DNA of 64,000 nt from Bifidobacterium apousia (GCF_007559275.1 NZ_VMHK01000006.1:58802-122801), one strand, 5' to 3'. Shown: positions 10,950 to 19,941, numbered from the stretch's first letter. Notes: generated from the letters alone by a model not told the origin. Numbers and translations are program-made.

Positions 10950-11564
10950 TTAGATTAGCAACAAAGCTGCGATTAAAAGTACTATTATTGACACAGCTTG
11001 GACAAGATTTTTGGTGATTAGTTTCGAAAGATAATGATGTGAAGTTCTTATACTTTCACGTTGATCGTCCGGTAGAGAAGAAAGAACATCTTTTCGCAGA
11101 GTTGCATTCAGAGTAACTACACCAAGAAAAGCAGTCGTGAAAGCCGACAACACTTTAGCCACAGTTTGCTTGCCCCCAGGAGAAGGATAAGAAAGTACTA
11201 AAAAGGCGAAAATACAAGTAACAAGGAATACAAAAAAGAAACACCATCCAGCTTTTTTGTCCATTTTGCTGTTAACAATTAAATCGAGAGATTCATTTTT
11301 CAGCCAATCACAAGCATCAAGGCCTTTTTTTAATTCAGACTCTTCGGGTTGCTCATTTTTATTACTTATTGAGAATAAAGAAGTGGCTAGATCCTTCTTT
11401 TCTTCTATTTTTTTCTTGTAAAAATGATCGAAAATATACTTACGAATCTTTTGGTTTGAAGGTGGAGAACTAAGTAATACCTCAATGGCGTCATAGTCAT
11501 TTCTTGCATTATTGATAAGTTCTTTTGTTGTATAATCTATAGGTTGTCTTTTGTTTTCCTGCAT
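10950..11564 (-). CDS. hypothetical membrane protein
   Basis: This 204-residue protein is not one I recognise. The first 100 residues are charged and helical-looking (KKKIEEKKDLATSLFS). They are followed by a hydrophobic segment (WCFFFVFLVTCIFAFLVLSY, about residues 107-127), a less hydrophobic stretch and a terminal helix (VQAVSIIVLLIAALLLI). It is AT-rich and stands alone between two long AT-rich gaps, which fits acquired DNA. A weak ribosome-binding site (AGGA) precedes the ATG. The layout of a soluble domain plus two or three membrane helices recalls small effector or immunity proteins, but that is only resemblance. Confidence 0.5.
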   Translation of the reverse strand: MQENKRQPIDYTTKELINNARNDYDAIEVLLSSPPSNQKIRKYIFDHFYKKKIEEKKDLATSLFSISNKNEQPEESELKKGLDACDWLKNESLDLIVNSKMDKKAGWCFFFVFLVTCIFAFLVLSYPSPGGKQTVAKVLSAFTTAFLGVVTLNATLRKDVLSSLPDDQRESIRTSHHYLSKLITKNLVQAVSIIVLLIAALLLI

Positions 11565-12162
11565 ATTCCTAGTCTCTCTTTTACTGATCAGCTACATTGC
11601 CTATATAGCATAGGAGAATGACAACAGGACGATAACTATATCATAATTTTTGCATTCTCATGCCTTTCCAGAAACACAACTATACTGTGTTGTATTTTAC
11701 AAGTAGATTGTCGGTTACATTTTCTCCATAACTCATTTCGCGACGTGATTTATTCTTACAATCGAGTCGTTCTGTCTGTTTAGCAGTAAAGATAGAATTA
11801 AGATGCCGGATGTTTCTTGCTTTTTGCGCTATTGATTACTCGCGCTGTGAACAGGTCAATTAAAGCTCAGTAAACGTTAATGGCGCAATATCAGCAATTG
11901 TAGCTTCTTATAAGTCTTTGTGTAGTATATGGTTTTCCCAAGTAATATATTAATATAATTGCGATATATTTATTCACTTAAACAGGCTTGCTATGAATAT
12001 TAGCAAACGTTCAAATACCAACTTTGACCACCTAGGTAGGTGAATGCAAATTGACGAGTAGTCGGCTTTATGAATGCATTGTTCTTGATGGTCGAACTGG
12101 CTTTATAGTTATAGGATTTATAGCTATACAAGCAGACAATGGGGTGCCGATCAGGGAGTGGA
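11565..12162. other. AT-rich intergenic region
   Basis: About 600 bp with no gene I can support. Composition resembles the gap 10179-10949 and probably marks the same acquired segment. The promoter of the hydrolase gene at 12163 must lie near its right end. Confidence 0.5.
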
Positions 12163-13262
12163 ATGTCAGAAAATCCAGGCAGGACAAAGCCCAAACGCAA
12201 ATGGAGGCGGGTCCTCCTGGCTCTGGCAATAGTACTTGTTCTTGTCATGGTAATCATTCTGCCGGGGGTTCTATTTTGGTCTATGAGGACACCTTCGGAA
12301 AACGGTATGACACTCCCGGATGGATGCGTTATGCGCTCGCAGACTTTCCCGGCTTGCGCATGAAGCGGTGCGTCTTCCGGTCCAAGGACGGTAAGAAACT
12401 GGCTGGATATCAGTATTCAAGAGAGAATCCGAACCAGCCTGGGGACAAGGCTGAGGGCCTTGTGGTCATTGCTCATGGTTTCGGCGGCGGCGGACAGAAT
12501 ACCTACATGGATGTTGCCAACCACTTCACCTCCCAGGGCTTCCTGGTCTTCACCTATGACGCCACCGGCAATGATGAAAGCGCCGGCAAGTCCGTCAGGG
12601 GGCTTCCTCAAGGAGTCGAGGATCTAGACCAAGCCCTTCGTTTCGTGGAGGGTGAGCAATCATATAAGGGCCTCCCTCTTTTCCTGTTCGGACAGAGCTG
12701 GGGAGGCTATGCCGTCGGCGCTGTTCTCAACCTTCACCCAGAGGTCAAGGCCGCGGTCATGGTTTCTGGGTTCAATCGCTCGATCGATATGATGCGTCAG
12801 CCCGGCAGAAAAATCGCTGGCCCTGCCGTCTCGCTCATCCTGCCCTGCGTGAGCTTGTATGAGCATGTGAAGTTCGGGAAGTTTGCGGGCTATACCGCCT
12901 TGGATGGCTTGAAGAAATCCAAGGCGGGAATTTTCATCACTCAGAGCCGGGACGATCAGGTGGTACCAGTCAGATATAGTTATAACCTCTTCCATGAGGA
13001 ATTTCAGTCCAACCCACGATTCCGGTTCCGTGAATACCAGGATCGCGGGCACGCCTATGTCTACTATTCCCAGGAATCGGTGCGATACCGAAAGCAATTC
13101 GACCATGAATACAAGGAACACATGAGACGACTGGGTCAAAAGCCGTCCAACGAAAGCTATAACGCATATTCGGCCAAACACTTCGAGAAGTCGAAGGGCT
13201 TTGAGCTGGATGTGTCCTTGATGAACCAAATGGCGGATTTTTATCGTCAATATAAGAGTTAA
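12163..13262 (+). pseudogene. membrane-anchored alpha/beta hydrolase, one frameshift
   Basis: The best start is the ATG at 12163, preceded by AGGGAG. It encodes a basic N-terminus (KPKRKWRR) and one membrane helix (VLLALAIVLVLVMVIILPG). That frame ends at 12363, while the hydrolase body lies in another frame entered around 12275-12290 (YEDTFGKRYDTPGWMRYALA). The body is complete: oxyanion HGFGGGG, nucleophile elbow GQSWGGY, catalytic Asp in TQSRDDQVVP and His in YQDRGHAY. It resembles serine aminopeptidase-S33/lysophospholipase-type enzymes. A single indel separates anchor from enzyme; all catalytic residues persist, so the break is recent, or a sequencing error, or the soluble part is translated from an internal start such as the ATG near 12323. 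Confidence 0.7.
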
Positions 13263-13331
13263 GACGCAAAAAATACAGCCTGATATAGTTCTTTTCCATC
13301 TACAGATGAGCCCATTTGTATTCGGTGCTAT

Positions 13332-14006
13332 TCAGTAATTTGTCATGTTGGCCTGATACCAAAGGACGGCGATGTTGATCCGGTCCCTGACCTTGAGTTT
13401 TGCCAGTATGCGGCTGACGGTCTTTTTGACCGAATCATGCTGCAACTGGAGGCGCTCGGCAATCTCCGCATTCGTCAGGCCTTGACTAACCAGCGAAGCG
13501 ACCTGAAGTTCGCGTTTGCCCAGTTGCGCGAATTTAAGGCGAGCCTCAGATTCATCATTGCCTTTTGGCCTTGGAACTCCTTTCCTGATTACTTCGGCCG
13601 TGATGCGCGGCGTGAGAATGGCATCGCCTGCATGCACCGCGTGGATGGCTCTGTGCAGATCCGCTGTCTTGACATCCTTGAGTAGGAACCCGGAGGCACC
13701 CGCCCCTAGAGCTGTGAAGGCATAGTCGTCCTCGTCGTAGGTGGTCAGAATGAGAATGCTTATTTCAGGATGGAGCTTTTTGATACGGCTGGTGGCATCC
13801 AGCCCGTCCATGACAGGCATGCGCACATCCATCAGAATCACGTCGGGCAGAGGCTGTTGATTTTTGGCGGATGTGGCCAGTTTGTCCAAAGCTTCTTGGC
13901 CGTTGACCGCCTGTGCTACCACATGCAAGGTTGGATCCTTAGCGACCATGAGTGCCAGTCCCATGCGGGTCGGGCGCTGGTCGTCGACGATCATGATGCG
14001 GATCAT
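13332..14006 (-). CDS. NarL/FixJ-family response regulator
   Basis: This 224-residue regulator has a receiver domain (about 1-120) and a LuxR-type helix-turn-helix (about 160-220). The phosphoacceptor Asp lies in PDVILMDVRMPVMDG and the conserved Thr and Lys in ILTTYDEDDY and FLLKDVKTADL. The HTH is GLTNAEIAERLQLQHDSVKK. It overlaps the histidine kinase gene by 4 bp and is the last gene of a five-gene minus-strand operon with an ABC exporter. By family it should bind DNA after phosphorylation by that kinase, and by context probably controls the exporter genes. Confidence 0.9.
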   Translation of the reverse strand: MIRIMIVDDQRPTRMGLALMVAKDPTLHVVAQAVNGQEALDKLATSAKNQQPLPDVILMDVRMPVMDGLDATSRIKKLHPEISILILTTYDEDDYAFTALGAGASGFLLKDVKTADLHRAIHAVHAGDAILTPRITAEVIRKGVPRPKGNDESEARLKFAQLGKRELQVASLVSQGLTNAEIAERLQLQHDSVKKTVSRILAKLKVRDRINIAVLWYQANMTNY

Positions 14007-15283
14007 GCGTTCTCCTTCATGCCTATATTGTTAGCTGCCATTGCGGCTAGCGAGGGTATGTGGGCCTGCAAGGTCCAACCATCAGAACCAGGACCCGAAT
14101 GGAAGCTGCCACCATGAGCTTGCACCTCGGCTCTTAACCTGGCAAGACCTGTACCATTGCTACCGATATTGTCGGCCTCGTTATTCAAGATTCGTCCATC
14201 ATCACGAACGGTGATATCTATGCCGCCCCGGCTGTTGTGATCCCAGGAGACCACAATACGGTTAACCTCCTGTCCGTGGCGGAGGGCGTTGGTAATCGCC
14301 TCCCTGGTGATGGTGAAAGCAAGGTCGGCCTGTTCGGAATCCTGTGGCCGACGGCCTGTCTCCGTCAAGGCAGTGCTGATGCCGACATGCCGGGCGTGGT
14401 CGAGGATGGGTTTGATGTCATCCCAGCCATGCCTCTCCCCTGTGGCCGGCTGTGGGTCGTTTTTTGGATCTGTCTCTGATTGCAGGGCTTTGACAGCCGT
14501 TCGGGTGTCATCCAGTCCCTGCCGTGCCAGGTCGTTAATCACCGATATAGCCTCATCAATCTCCGGCTTTCCGCTGGCATGATCCAGTCCCTCGGATAGG
14601 GCGATGATGGCGGTCAAGTCGTGACCCACGCTGTCATGCAGTTGGGCGGCAACCCTGGACTGATGCATGGCCTGGTCCCGCTCATGGGCCAGAGTTAGAG
14701 CATGTGAGCGCTCCTCCTCCAATGCCTGCTCCGACATGCGTGACTGCCTTACAGAGCGTGAGAGGAAGGCGACTGTCAGGCAGAGGGCGAAAGTCAATCC
14801 AGTCGGATACAGAAGGTCGGTGAAGTGGACATCATGATGCCAATTGGCAGAGAGTACGATGCTGAACAGGCCCAGAATGGCGGAACTGCCCAGCCCAGCT
14901 GTCAATGATGCCATGCTCTTATATTCTACCGCGCAGGCGTAGAGGCTGACGAGCCAGGGAATGATCAGGTAGGTGCATCCCGAGCCATAGATTGCGGCAG
15001 TCAGGGCAAGCATGCCACTGACAACTAGCAGGGTAGCTAAAGGATATAGGCGGCGCAGGCATAGGGTGACAAGTGCGAGAAAAATAATGACCACAAACAG
15101 GGGCAAGCCCCAGCTGGCAGACTTCATGACCTGGTAGAGGGTCTGGTTGGCGCTGCTTGGGGCAAGTATCAGCCTGGTCAGCATCCCTGTCTCGTAGAGA
15201 GCGCAGAAAAAGACTGCCACGAAGGTCATATATGGCCGGTTCCACAACTGAATCCAGCCTTGAGTCTTCTTGCCTGCTCTCAT
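14003..15283 (-). CDS. sensor histidine kinase (HPK7/NarX-type)
   Basis: About 426 residues from the ATG at 15283, chosen because AAAGAGG stands 8 bp upstream; a GTG at 15334 is an alternative. The N-terminal half has five or six membrane helices with hardly any extracellular loop, as in intramembrane-sensing kinases. The dimerisation domain holds the phosphorylated His in AAQLHDSVGHDLTAI. The ATPase domain has EAITNALRHG (N box) and VRDDGRILNN, GSNGTGLARL (G boxes). The stop overlaps the response-regulator start (ATGA). A gap of about 108 bp separates it from the upstream permease gene. Such kinases in this setting sense peptide antibiotics or envelope stress. Confidence 0.88.
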   Translation of the reverse strand: MRAGKKTQGWIQLWNRPYMTFVAVFFCALYETGMLTRLILAPSSANQTLYQVMKSASWGLPLFVVIIFLALVTLCLRRLYPLATLLVVSGMLALTAAIYGSGCTYLIIPWLVSLYACAVEYKSMASLTAGLGSSAILGLFSIVLSANWHHDVHFTDLLYPTGLTFALCLTVAFLSRSVRQSRMSEQALEEERSHALTLAHERDQAMHQSRVAAQLHDSVGHDLTAIIALSEGLDHASGKPEIDEAISVINDLARQGLDDTRTAVKALQSETDPKNDPQPATGERHGWDDIKPILDHARHVGISTALTETGRRPQDSEQADLAFTITREAITNALRHGQEVNRIVVSWDHNSRGGIDITVRDDGRILNNEADNIGSNGTGLARLRAEVQAHGGSFHSGPGSDGWTLQAHIPSLAAMAANNIGMKENA

Positions 15284-15391
15284 CGGTGAGCCTCTTTCTG
15301 ATAACTGCCGGTATTCCATTATGCTGTCAGACACTGAGATGTGCGGCCTGGCAAGTGCGTTATCCTCTCTTTATTGACTCTGCACTTAAGA

Positions 15392-16192
15392 TCAGATGGC
15401 TCTGCGAGCCTGGTGCCGGAATATAAGGAGGCTGATCAGCACCCAGAGGATTGCCACCATGCACGAGCTTGTCATAGAGGTCGTGGATGCGATATTGCCC
15501 ATGTCACGGGCTGCGGATGCAGTGGTGATCAAGGCCAGCGGATACGGCAGCGCCAAGGCCGGTGTGGCAACCGACAGCGCACAGCCTGCCAGAGTGAGCA
15601 GAAACATGATGCTCATAGTCGAAGCGAAGGATTCGGCTCTGGCGGCTATGGCCTGGGTCAGAGTCATAATCGCCCACACTGCCAACGTCATTGGTACGCC
15701 ACGCAAGAGATAGGGGCCGAGTTCCTCTGGGTCGAAGCCTCCTACCAGAACACCCGCGAGTATGAATTCAGATTCGAAGATAGCGACGGTAAGGAGGGAT
15801 GCCAGCAGTCCATGCATCATCTTCCCGGCTATGGCAGTCCCAACCATGCCGGAGGCATTAAGACGCTGCCAGTTGCGGCCCTTGTGCTCGTTGGCTTCAA
15901 TTTGGGCAGCAAAGGCCGCGACCAGGACTGGCATGAAGACCATGCTTGGCAGAAGGATCGCCTGCCCCCAGACCGCTGCCCAGGTCACCCCTTGAGCCTG
16001 GAAGTCCGGTCTGTAGCTCTGATACTGGTCCCAACCGTTGAAGATTCCTACGGCGTCGAAGAGCATGGTGGCCAGCCAGTACCAGAGATTGCCGGCCTTG
16101 CGAATCTCCCATTTGAAGGCGGCGGCGATCGATGCCTTGTGGCGATGCATCGGGGTGATGGTTATAGCGTTTGCAGGGTATTGCCTGTTCAT
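15392..16192 (-). CDS. ABC-2 transporter permease (lantibiotic-immunity type)
   Basis: This 266-residue protein has six membrane helices. It starts with AAAFKWEIRKAGNLWYWLAT, which recalls the N-terminus of LanE/MutE-type immunity permeases. Its ATG overlaps the stop of the second permease gene (16189) by 4 bp, so the two probably form a heterodimer with the ATPase encoded first. By family such exporters expel lantibiotics or bacitracin-like peptides from the membrane. The substrate here is not known. Confidence 0.82.
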   Translation of the reverse strand: MNRQYPANAITITPMHRHKASIAAAFKWEIRKAGNLWYWLATMLFDAVGIFNGWDQYQSYRPDFQAQGVTWAAVWGQAILLPSMVFMPVLVAAFAAQIEANEHKGRNWQRLNASGMVGTAIAGKMMHGLLASLLTVAIFESEFILAGVLVGGFDPEELGPYLLRGVPMTLAVWAIMTLTQAIAARAESFASTMSIMFLLTLAGCALSVATPALALPYPLALITTASAARDMGNIASTTSMTSSCMVAILWVLISLLIFRHQARRAI

Positions 16193-17040
16193 CGGCCTGA
16201 CTCCTTGACCTTGACGATGAGTGCTGATATTCCCGACCAGATAATGTATGCCAGAAGGCTGGTCAGGACTTTTGGCCAGGGATTGGCAACCAAGGTCATA
16301 CTGGCAAAGCCATCAGGACTGGCAGAAGACAGGAAGGGGCTGGCGGCGGAACTGATTCCTGCCGGGAAGAGCCAGCCTAGACCTGGCATATTCATCGGGC
16401 CCAGTCCAGTCCCGATCAGACCGGCTACCACACCCAGACCCAGTCCTATGGCTTGTTTATCTATCGTCAGCGAGAGGGCGAGTTGTATAGCTGTGACCGC
16501 CATGGTTGAGAAGCAGGCAATCAGTGCCGGAACGAGTATGTATTCGGCCAGACTGCCCTCGAGATGGAATCCTTGTGCTGAAGCTGCCAGCGGTACCCAC
16601 GTCAGAGGAATTACGAAACATAGCGTAATCACACACCCAGCAACTATGAGCTTGGCAAGAAACCTCTCAGTCGCATCCTGTCCTAGGGAGCGCCATTTGA
16701 GATCCATGCGCTCGCCGCTCTCCAGGACAGCAAGTCGGCTGGTCAGCAGAGCGGCAAGGATGGGTGCCAGTAGGCCAACAGTTTGGTAGATCTCACCTTG
16801 TGCAAGGGCTACGGTACGAGTGGCGGGGTTCGAAGATTCAGCTCTTTTCATGAATGCCAAGCCTGACCATGACGAAACCAGAACAATCATGCCCAAGGCC
16901 ATCCACCAGAATGAGGAGCCTTTCAACTTGCGAAGCTCCATGGAAAGCAGAACAGGTAGCCCTCCGGGATGGGATGAGCGTGGCGGTTTTCCCAATCGAA
17001 ATTCTTCGGACCGCATGGAGATTGATTCGACAGAGCTCAT
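16189..17040 (-). CDS. ABC-2 transporter permease (lantibiotic-immunity type)
   Basis: A 283-residue permease with a soluble N-terminal end of about 30 residues (MSSVESISMRSEEFRLG) and six membrane helices. The first helix follows LSMELRKLKGSSFWWMALGM, a common arrangement in LanG/LanE proteins where the transmembrane part starts after a basic ELRK motif. Both ends overlap neighbouring genes by 4 bp, so translation is probably coupled. It is likely one half of the membrane channel of the exporter formed with the products of 17037-18056 and 15392-16192. Confidence 0.82.
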   Translation of the reverse strand: MSSVESISMRSEEFRLGKPPRSSHPGGLPVLLSMELRKLKGSSFWWMALGMIVLVSSWSGLAFMKRAESSNPATRTVALAQGEIYQTVGLLAPILAALLTSRLAVLESGERMDLKWRSLGQDATERFLAKLIVAGCVITLCFVIPLTWVPLAASAQGFHLEGSLAEYILVPALIACFSTMAVTAIQLALSLTIDKQAIGLGLGVVAGLIGTGLGPMNMPGLGWLFPAGISSAASPFLSSASPDGFASMTLVANPWPKVLTSLLAYIIWSGISALIVKVKESGR

Positions 17041-18056
17041 CGTGTGCTCCTCCGTTTAAGACCGGACGGCTTCATACCACTCTGCGCTACATGGTTCTGT
17101 AAGACATAGTTTTGTGAAATATGGTTCTGCGGGTTTTCCATTAGTTCGAGGAAGGCCTCTTCCAGGCTTTTGCGTTCGGAAGCGACACGGTATACCTGCA
17201 GACCATGCGAAACCAGTTGAGTCACCAGCGCCCCGATTTGTGGATCGGGTATCTCGGGAATGCACAGGGTTGCGCTCTTCCTGATATATTCGGGGTGAAT
17301 GCCTTGAGCTTCGAGCATCTCTGATGCGAGCCCAGGATCGGACACCCGTAGATTGATATGACCCTCTTCGCGCAGATTTTCCAATGTCCCCTGGTAGAGC
17401 AAATGACCATCGGCAATGATGCCAACCACCGGAGCCATCTTTTCAATCTCCGACAGGATATGGCTGCTGATGATGACAGTGACCCCCTCCGAGGCGGCCA
17501 AGTCCATAATCATTCGTCGCACCTCGACCACCGCCTCGGCATCCAAGCCATTGGTGGGCTCATCCAGGAGCAGGAGCTCCGGCTGCGAGATCAGCGCCAT
17601 GGCGATGCCCAGCCGTTGCTTCATCCCCAGGGAGTAGGCGCTCGCCTTCCTCTTCTCGTATCCCCGCAATCCAACCTTGGTGAGCACTTCTGAGGCAGCT
17701 GAAACTGGCAGACCCAGATAATCGGCTACCATGCGGCAGTTATCCAGTCCTGACAGGCCTGGATAGAAGCTGGGTCCTTCAATCATGGAGCCCACACGGC
17801 CCGGCTGGATCGTGGTTTTCTTTCCAACCTGCTGTCCTAGCAGCCACATGCTTCCAGCAGTCGGTTTCGTCAATCCCAGGAGGAGCTTCATGGTGGTCGA
17901 TTTTCCGGCCCCATTTGGTCCCAGCAGTCCGTAGACCCCGCCAGCCGGCACCCGAAGATTCAGTCCATCCACGGCTTTGAATCCGCCATAGGCCTTGACC
18001 AACCCCTGTGTGGACACAGCCAGTTGCGGGTGATTGCTTCCGTCTGCATATGCCAT
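17037..18056 (-). CDS. ABC transporter ATP-binding protein (BcrA/LanF type)
   Basis: This 339-residue ATPase carries Walker A (GPNGAGKST, about residue 45), Q-loop region, signature SLGMKQRLGIAMAL, Walker B LLLLDEPTNGLD and the H-loop in VIISSHILSEIEKM. The extra 110 C-terminal residues (INLRVSDPGLASEMLEAQGI onward) are typical of BcrA/LanF proteins. GGGGAGG stands just before the ATG. It is the first gene of the operon ATPase-permease-permease-kinase-regulator. It powers peptide-antibiotic export by family; which peptide is not visible. Confidence 0.88.
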   Translation of the reverse strand: MAYADGSNHPQLAVSTQGLVKAYGGFKAVDGLNLRVPAGGVYGLLGPNGAGKSTTMKLLLGLTKPTAGSMWLLGQQVGKKTTIQPGRVGSMIEGPSFYPGLSGLDNCRMVADYLGLPVSAASEVLTKVGLRGYEKRKASAYSLGMKQRLGIAMALISQPELLLLDEPTNGLDAEAVVEVRRMIMDLAASEGVTVIISSHILSEIEKMAPVVGIIADGHLLYQGTLENLREEGHINLRVSDPGLASEMLEAQGIHPEYIRKSATLCIPEIPDPQIGALVTQLVSHGLQVYRVASERKSLEEAFLELMENPQNHISQNYVLQNHVAQSGMKPSGLKRRSTR

Positions 18057-18346
18057 TGCGCCTCCCCTTCCAATCGGAATTCAACTGATTCCTATGCAAG
18101 TTCGACGGGCGCAATCCTTCAACGCGGGAAAAGAAACTGTCCCCTGCAGGGGACACGTCGCTGCTGACGAGGCTAATTTGCATCCATGGGAAAGGAGTCA
18201 CGCTGGATTTAGTCGTTTTCATAATCGGAGGGGGGAATACTTCGCAAACAAGCAGGATCAAAAGCTGCCTCCTCAAGAACCTGTTATTGGGGCGTGGGGC
18301 CGGTGTATGCATGCACTGCCTCATCCATCCCCAGGAAACAATTGAT

Positions 18347-18384
18347 TTGACCTTGACATGATGGCAGGGTTTAGGGTCAAGGCA
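18347..18384 (+). promoter_or_regulatory. MerR-type promoter with 19-bp spacer and operator
   Basis: A -35 box TTGACC (18347-18352) and a -10 box TAGGGT (18372-18377) are 19 bp apart, the long spacer that MerR-family activators act on. An inverted repeat CCTTGAC / GTCAAGG (18351-18357 and 18376-18382) covers the spacer. The -10 box places the transcription start at or next to the ATG at 18384, so the mRNA may be leaderless. Confidence 0.65.
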
Positions 18385-19187
18385 TGACACATGAGAGCGA
18401 ATTCAGTGGCGAAGGCAGCAAGAGCGGCTTGAGCATCGGTCAGATGTCTGAACTAACAGGGGTCAGTAGGAGAATGCTGCGCCACTGGGAAGAGGAAGGA
18501 CTGATCTATCCCATTCGTGGACTGTCGAATTACCGGCAATATATGCAGGATGACGTCGCACGGCTGGAGCGAATTGTGACCTACAGGGAGATGGGATTCA
18601 ATGCCAGACAAATCAAGGCATTGCTCGATTGCAAGACACCGCTTGCTTTGGACGAGTTGCAGGGACAGCGCTCGCGAATTGAGGAGAAAATCCAACTTCT
18701 CGGAAAAGCTGCGGATCGTCTGGACCGACTCATAGCCCTTGCCGAGGGAAAGTCAGGTAATGATTCAGCTCCTACGAAGATCGATCAGGAGGACCAGTAC
18801 TTTTCGGAAGCATACGAACGCTGGGGTGCTAGCAGGCAGTGGCTTGAGTATGCGGAGCGAAAGGCCATGTGCTCCGAGCAAGAGCAGAAAAAGGACACGG
18901 CCCGGCTCAAAAATGTAGAAAGTGAGCTTGCACAAGCCAAGCGAAAAGGTCTGCCACCGTCCTCAGATGAGGTTCTCGAACTGATTGACGAGCATCGGCA
19001 GGCTTTGTCATGGTTCCATGTGACGCCGTCCATGCATGTCATTCTGGGGCGAATGTATGTGGCTGACCCACGTTTCAAATCTCACTATGAACAATTGGAA
19101 CCAGGATTGGCGAAATGGATGCTGGTCGCAATCGAAACTGCAGCGCGTGCATACGGGATAGATCCGTCAACCGCCAAATGGGAGTGA
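18384..19187 (+). CDS. MerR-family regulator with TipAS ligand domain
   Basis: A 267-residue regulator. The MerR winged helix is at about residues 15-85 (LSIGQMSELTGVSRRMLRHW, GLSNYRQY), a coiled-coil dimerisation helix follows, and a C-terminal TipAS domain spans about 135-265. The TipAS signature is clear: EHRQALSWFHVTP then LGRMYVADPRF and HYEQLEPGLAKWM. In Streptomyces, TipAL binds thiopeptide antibiotics covalently and switches on its promoter. The own upstream region carries a MerR-type 19-bp spacer promoter, so autoregulation is likely. The ATG lies almost on the predicted transcription start and has no room for a ribosome-binding site. The VOC gene downstream is the likely co-regulated target. 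Confidence 0.88.
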   Translation: MTHESEFSGEGSKSGLSIGQMSELTGVSRRMLRHWEEEGLIYPIRGLSNYRQYMQDDVARLERIVTYREMGFNARQIKALLDCKTPLALDELQGQRSRIEEKIQLLGKAADRLDRLIALAEGKSGNDSAPTKIDQEDQYFSEAYERWGASRQWLEYAERKAMCSEQEQKKDTARLKNVESELAQAKRKGLPPSSDEVLELIDEHRQALSWFHVTPSMHVILGRMYVADPRFKSHYEQLEPGLAKWMLVAIETAARAYGIDPSTAKWE

Positions 19188-19271
19188 CGCAGTCAGTATC
19201 TTCCATCTACGTATCACATTTTCTGTTTGACAACCCAATTCAAAACACTTCAACTAAGGAACGAGGTAGCC

Positions 19272-19799
19272 ATGGACAACCATGACCAGCCCAAAGCTAC
19301 TGCTTATGCAGGTGCAGGCATAAGTCCCGTGCCGGAGCCGGGGAAGGATGCGGAACCGCCGGAGCCTTATAGGGGCATCTATCTCATGCCCATGTTCATG
19401 TGCCTGTATAGCGACGATCTAGATGAATCAGAGGTTTTCTGGACGCAGGGATTGGGTTTCATCAATTTATACACCATGCCGGGCATGATGATTCACTTGA
19501 GGCGCTGGGCCTTTCAGGATGTGCTGATTCGTAAGAGTGGTTCCAATACTGGCGACTCTGATACGGATATGGAGTCCATAGGAAGCCTGAGCGTAGCAGT
19601 CACGGAAAAGCAGATCAGCAAGATTGTGGATGCATGCAAGCGCCTCCGTCCTGGCTCCACTTCAGCTCCATTACGTAAGCCGTGGAACTCACTCGAAGCC
19701 AGGATTCAAACTCCGGAAGGCCTGATTCTTATTCTGACAGCCGCTTTGGCTGTCGACAAACAGAAGGCTCAAGCTTATCTGAGCTCGCACGGTCAATGA
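19272..19799 (+). CDS. VOC-family (glyoxalase/bleomycin-resistance-like) protein
   Basis: From the ATG at 19272 (GAACGAGG upstream) the protein has 175 residues. It carries one VOC module: a first beta-alpha-beta part (MPMFMCLYSDDLDESEVFW, GLGFINLYTMPG) and a second (SLSVAVTEKQISKIVDACKR, ARIQTPEGLILILTA). The N-terminal 40 residues are Pro-rich and probably disordered. VOC proteins bind small molecules or perform metal-dependent chemistry, and several sequester drugs. It sits 85 bp after the TipAS regulator in the same direction, so a drug-binding or detoxifying role is plausible but inferred. Confidence 0.75.
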   Translation: MDNHDQPKATAYAGAGISPVPEPGKDAEPPEPYRGIYLMPMFMCLYSDDLDESEVFWTQGLGFINLYTMPGMMIHLRRWAFQDVLIRKSGSNTGDSDTDMESIGSLSVAVTEKQISKIVDACKRLRPGSTSAPLRKPWNSLEARIQTPEGLILILTAALAVDKQKAQAYLSSHGQ

Positions 19800-19941
19800 A
19801 CAAAGATGAAGCACCTCCCCTACTCGTGATTTGATTGAAAGAGCAACGATTAGATGTCTCGAACGGCCGAATGGAAAATATATAAGACTTATAACGTTTG
19901 TTCTTGTATAAAAGCCGGTTCTTGCCCCTGGATTCGAAAGA

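Noticed and set aside
12000..12257. 85-codon minus-strand frame upstream of the hydrolase.
   Set aside because: It overlaps the anchor region of the plus-strand hydrolase, and its sequence (Arg- and Thr-rich) has no pattern of a real protein.
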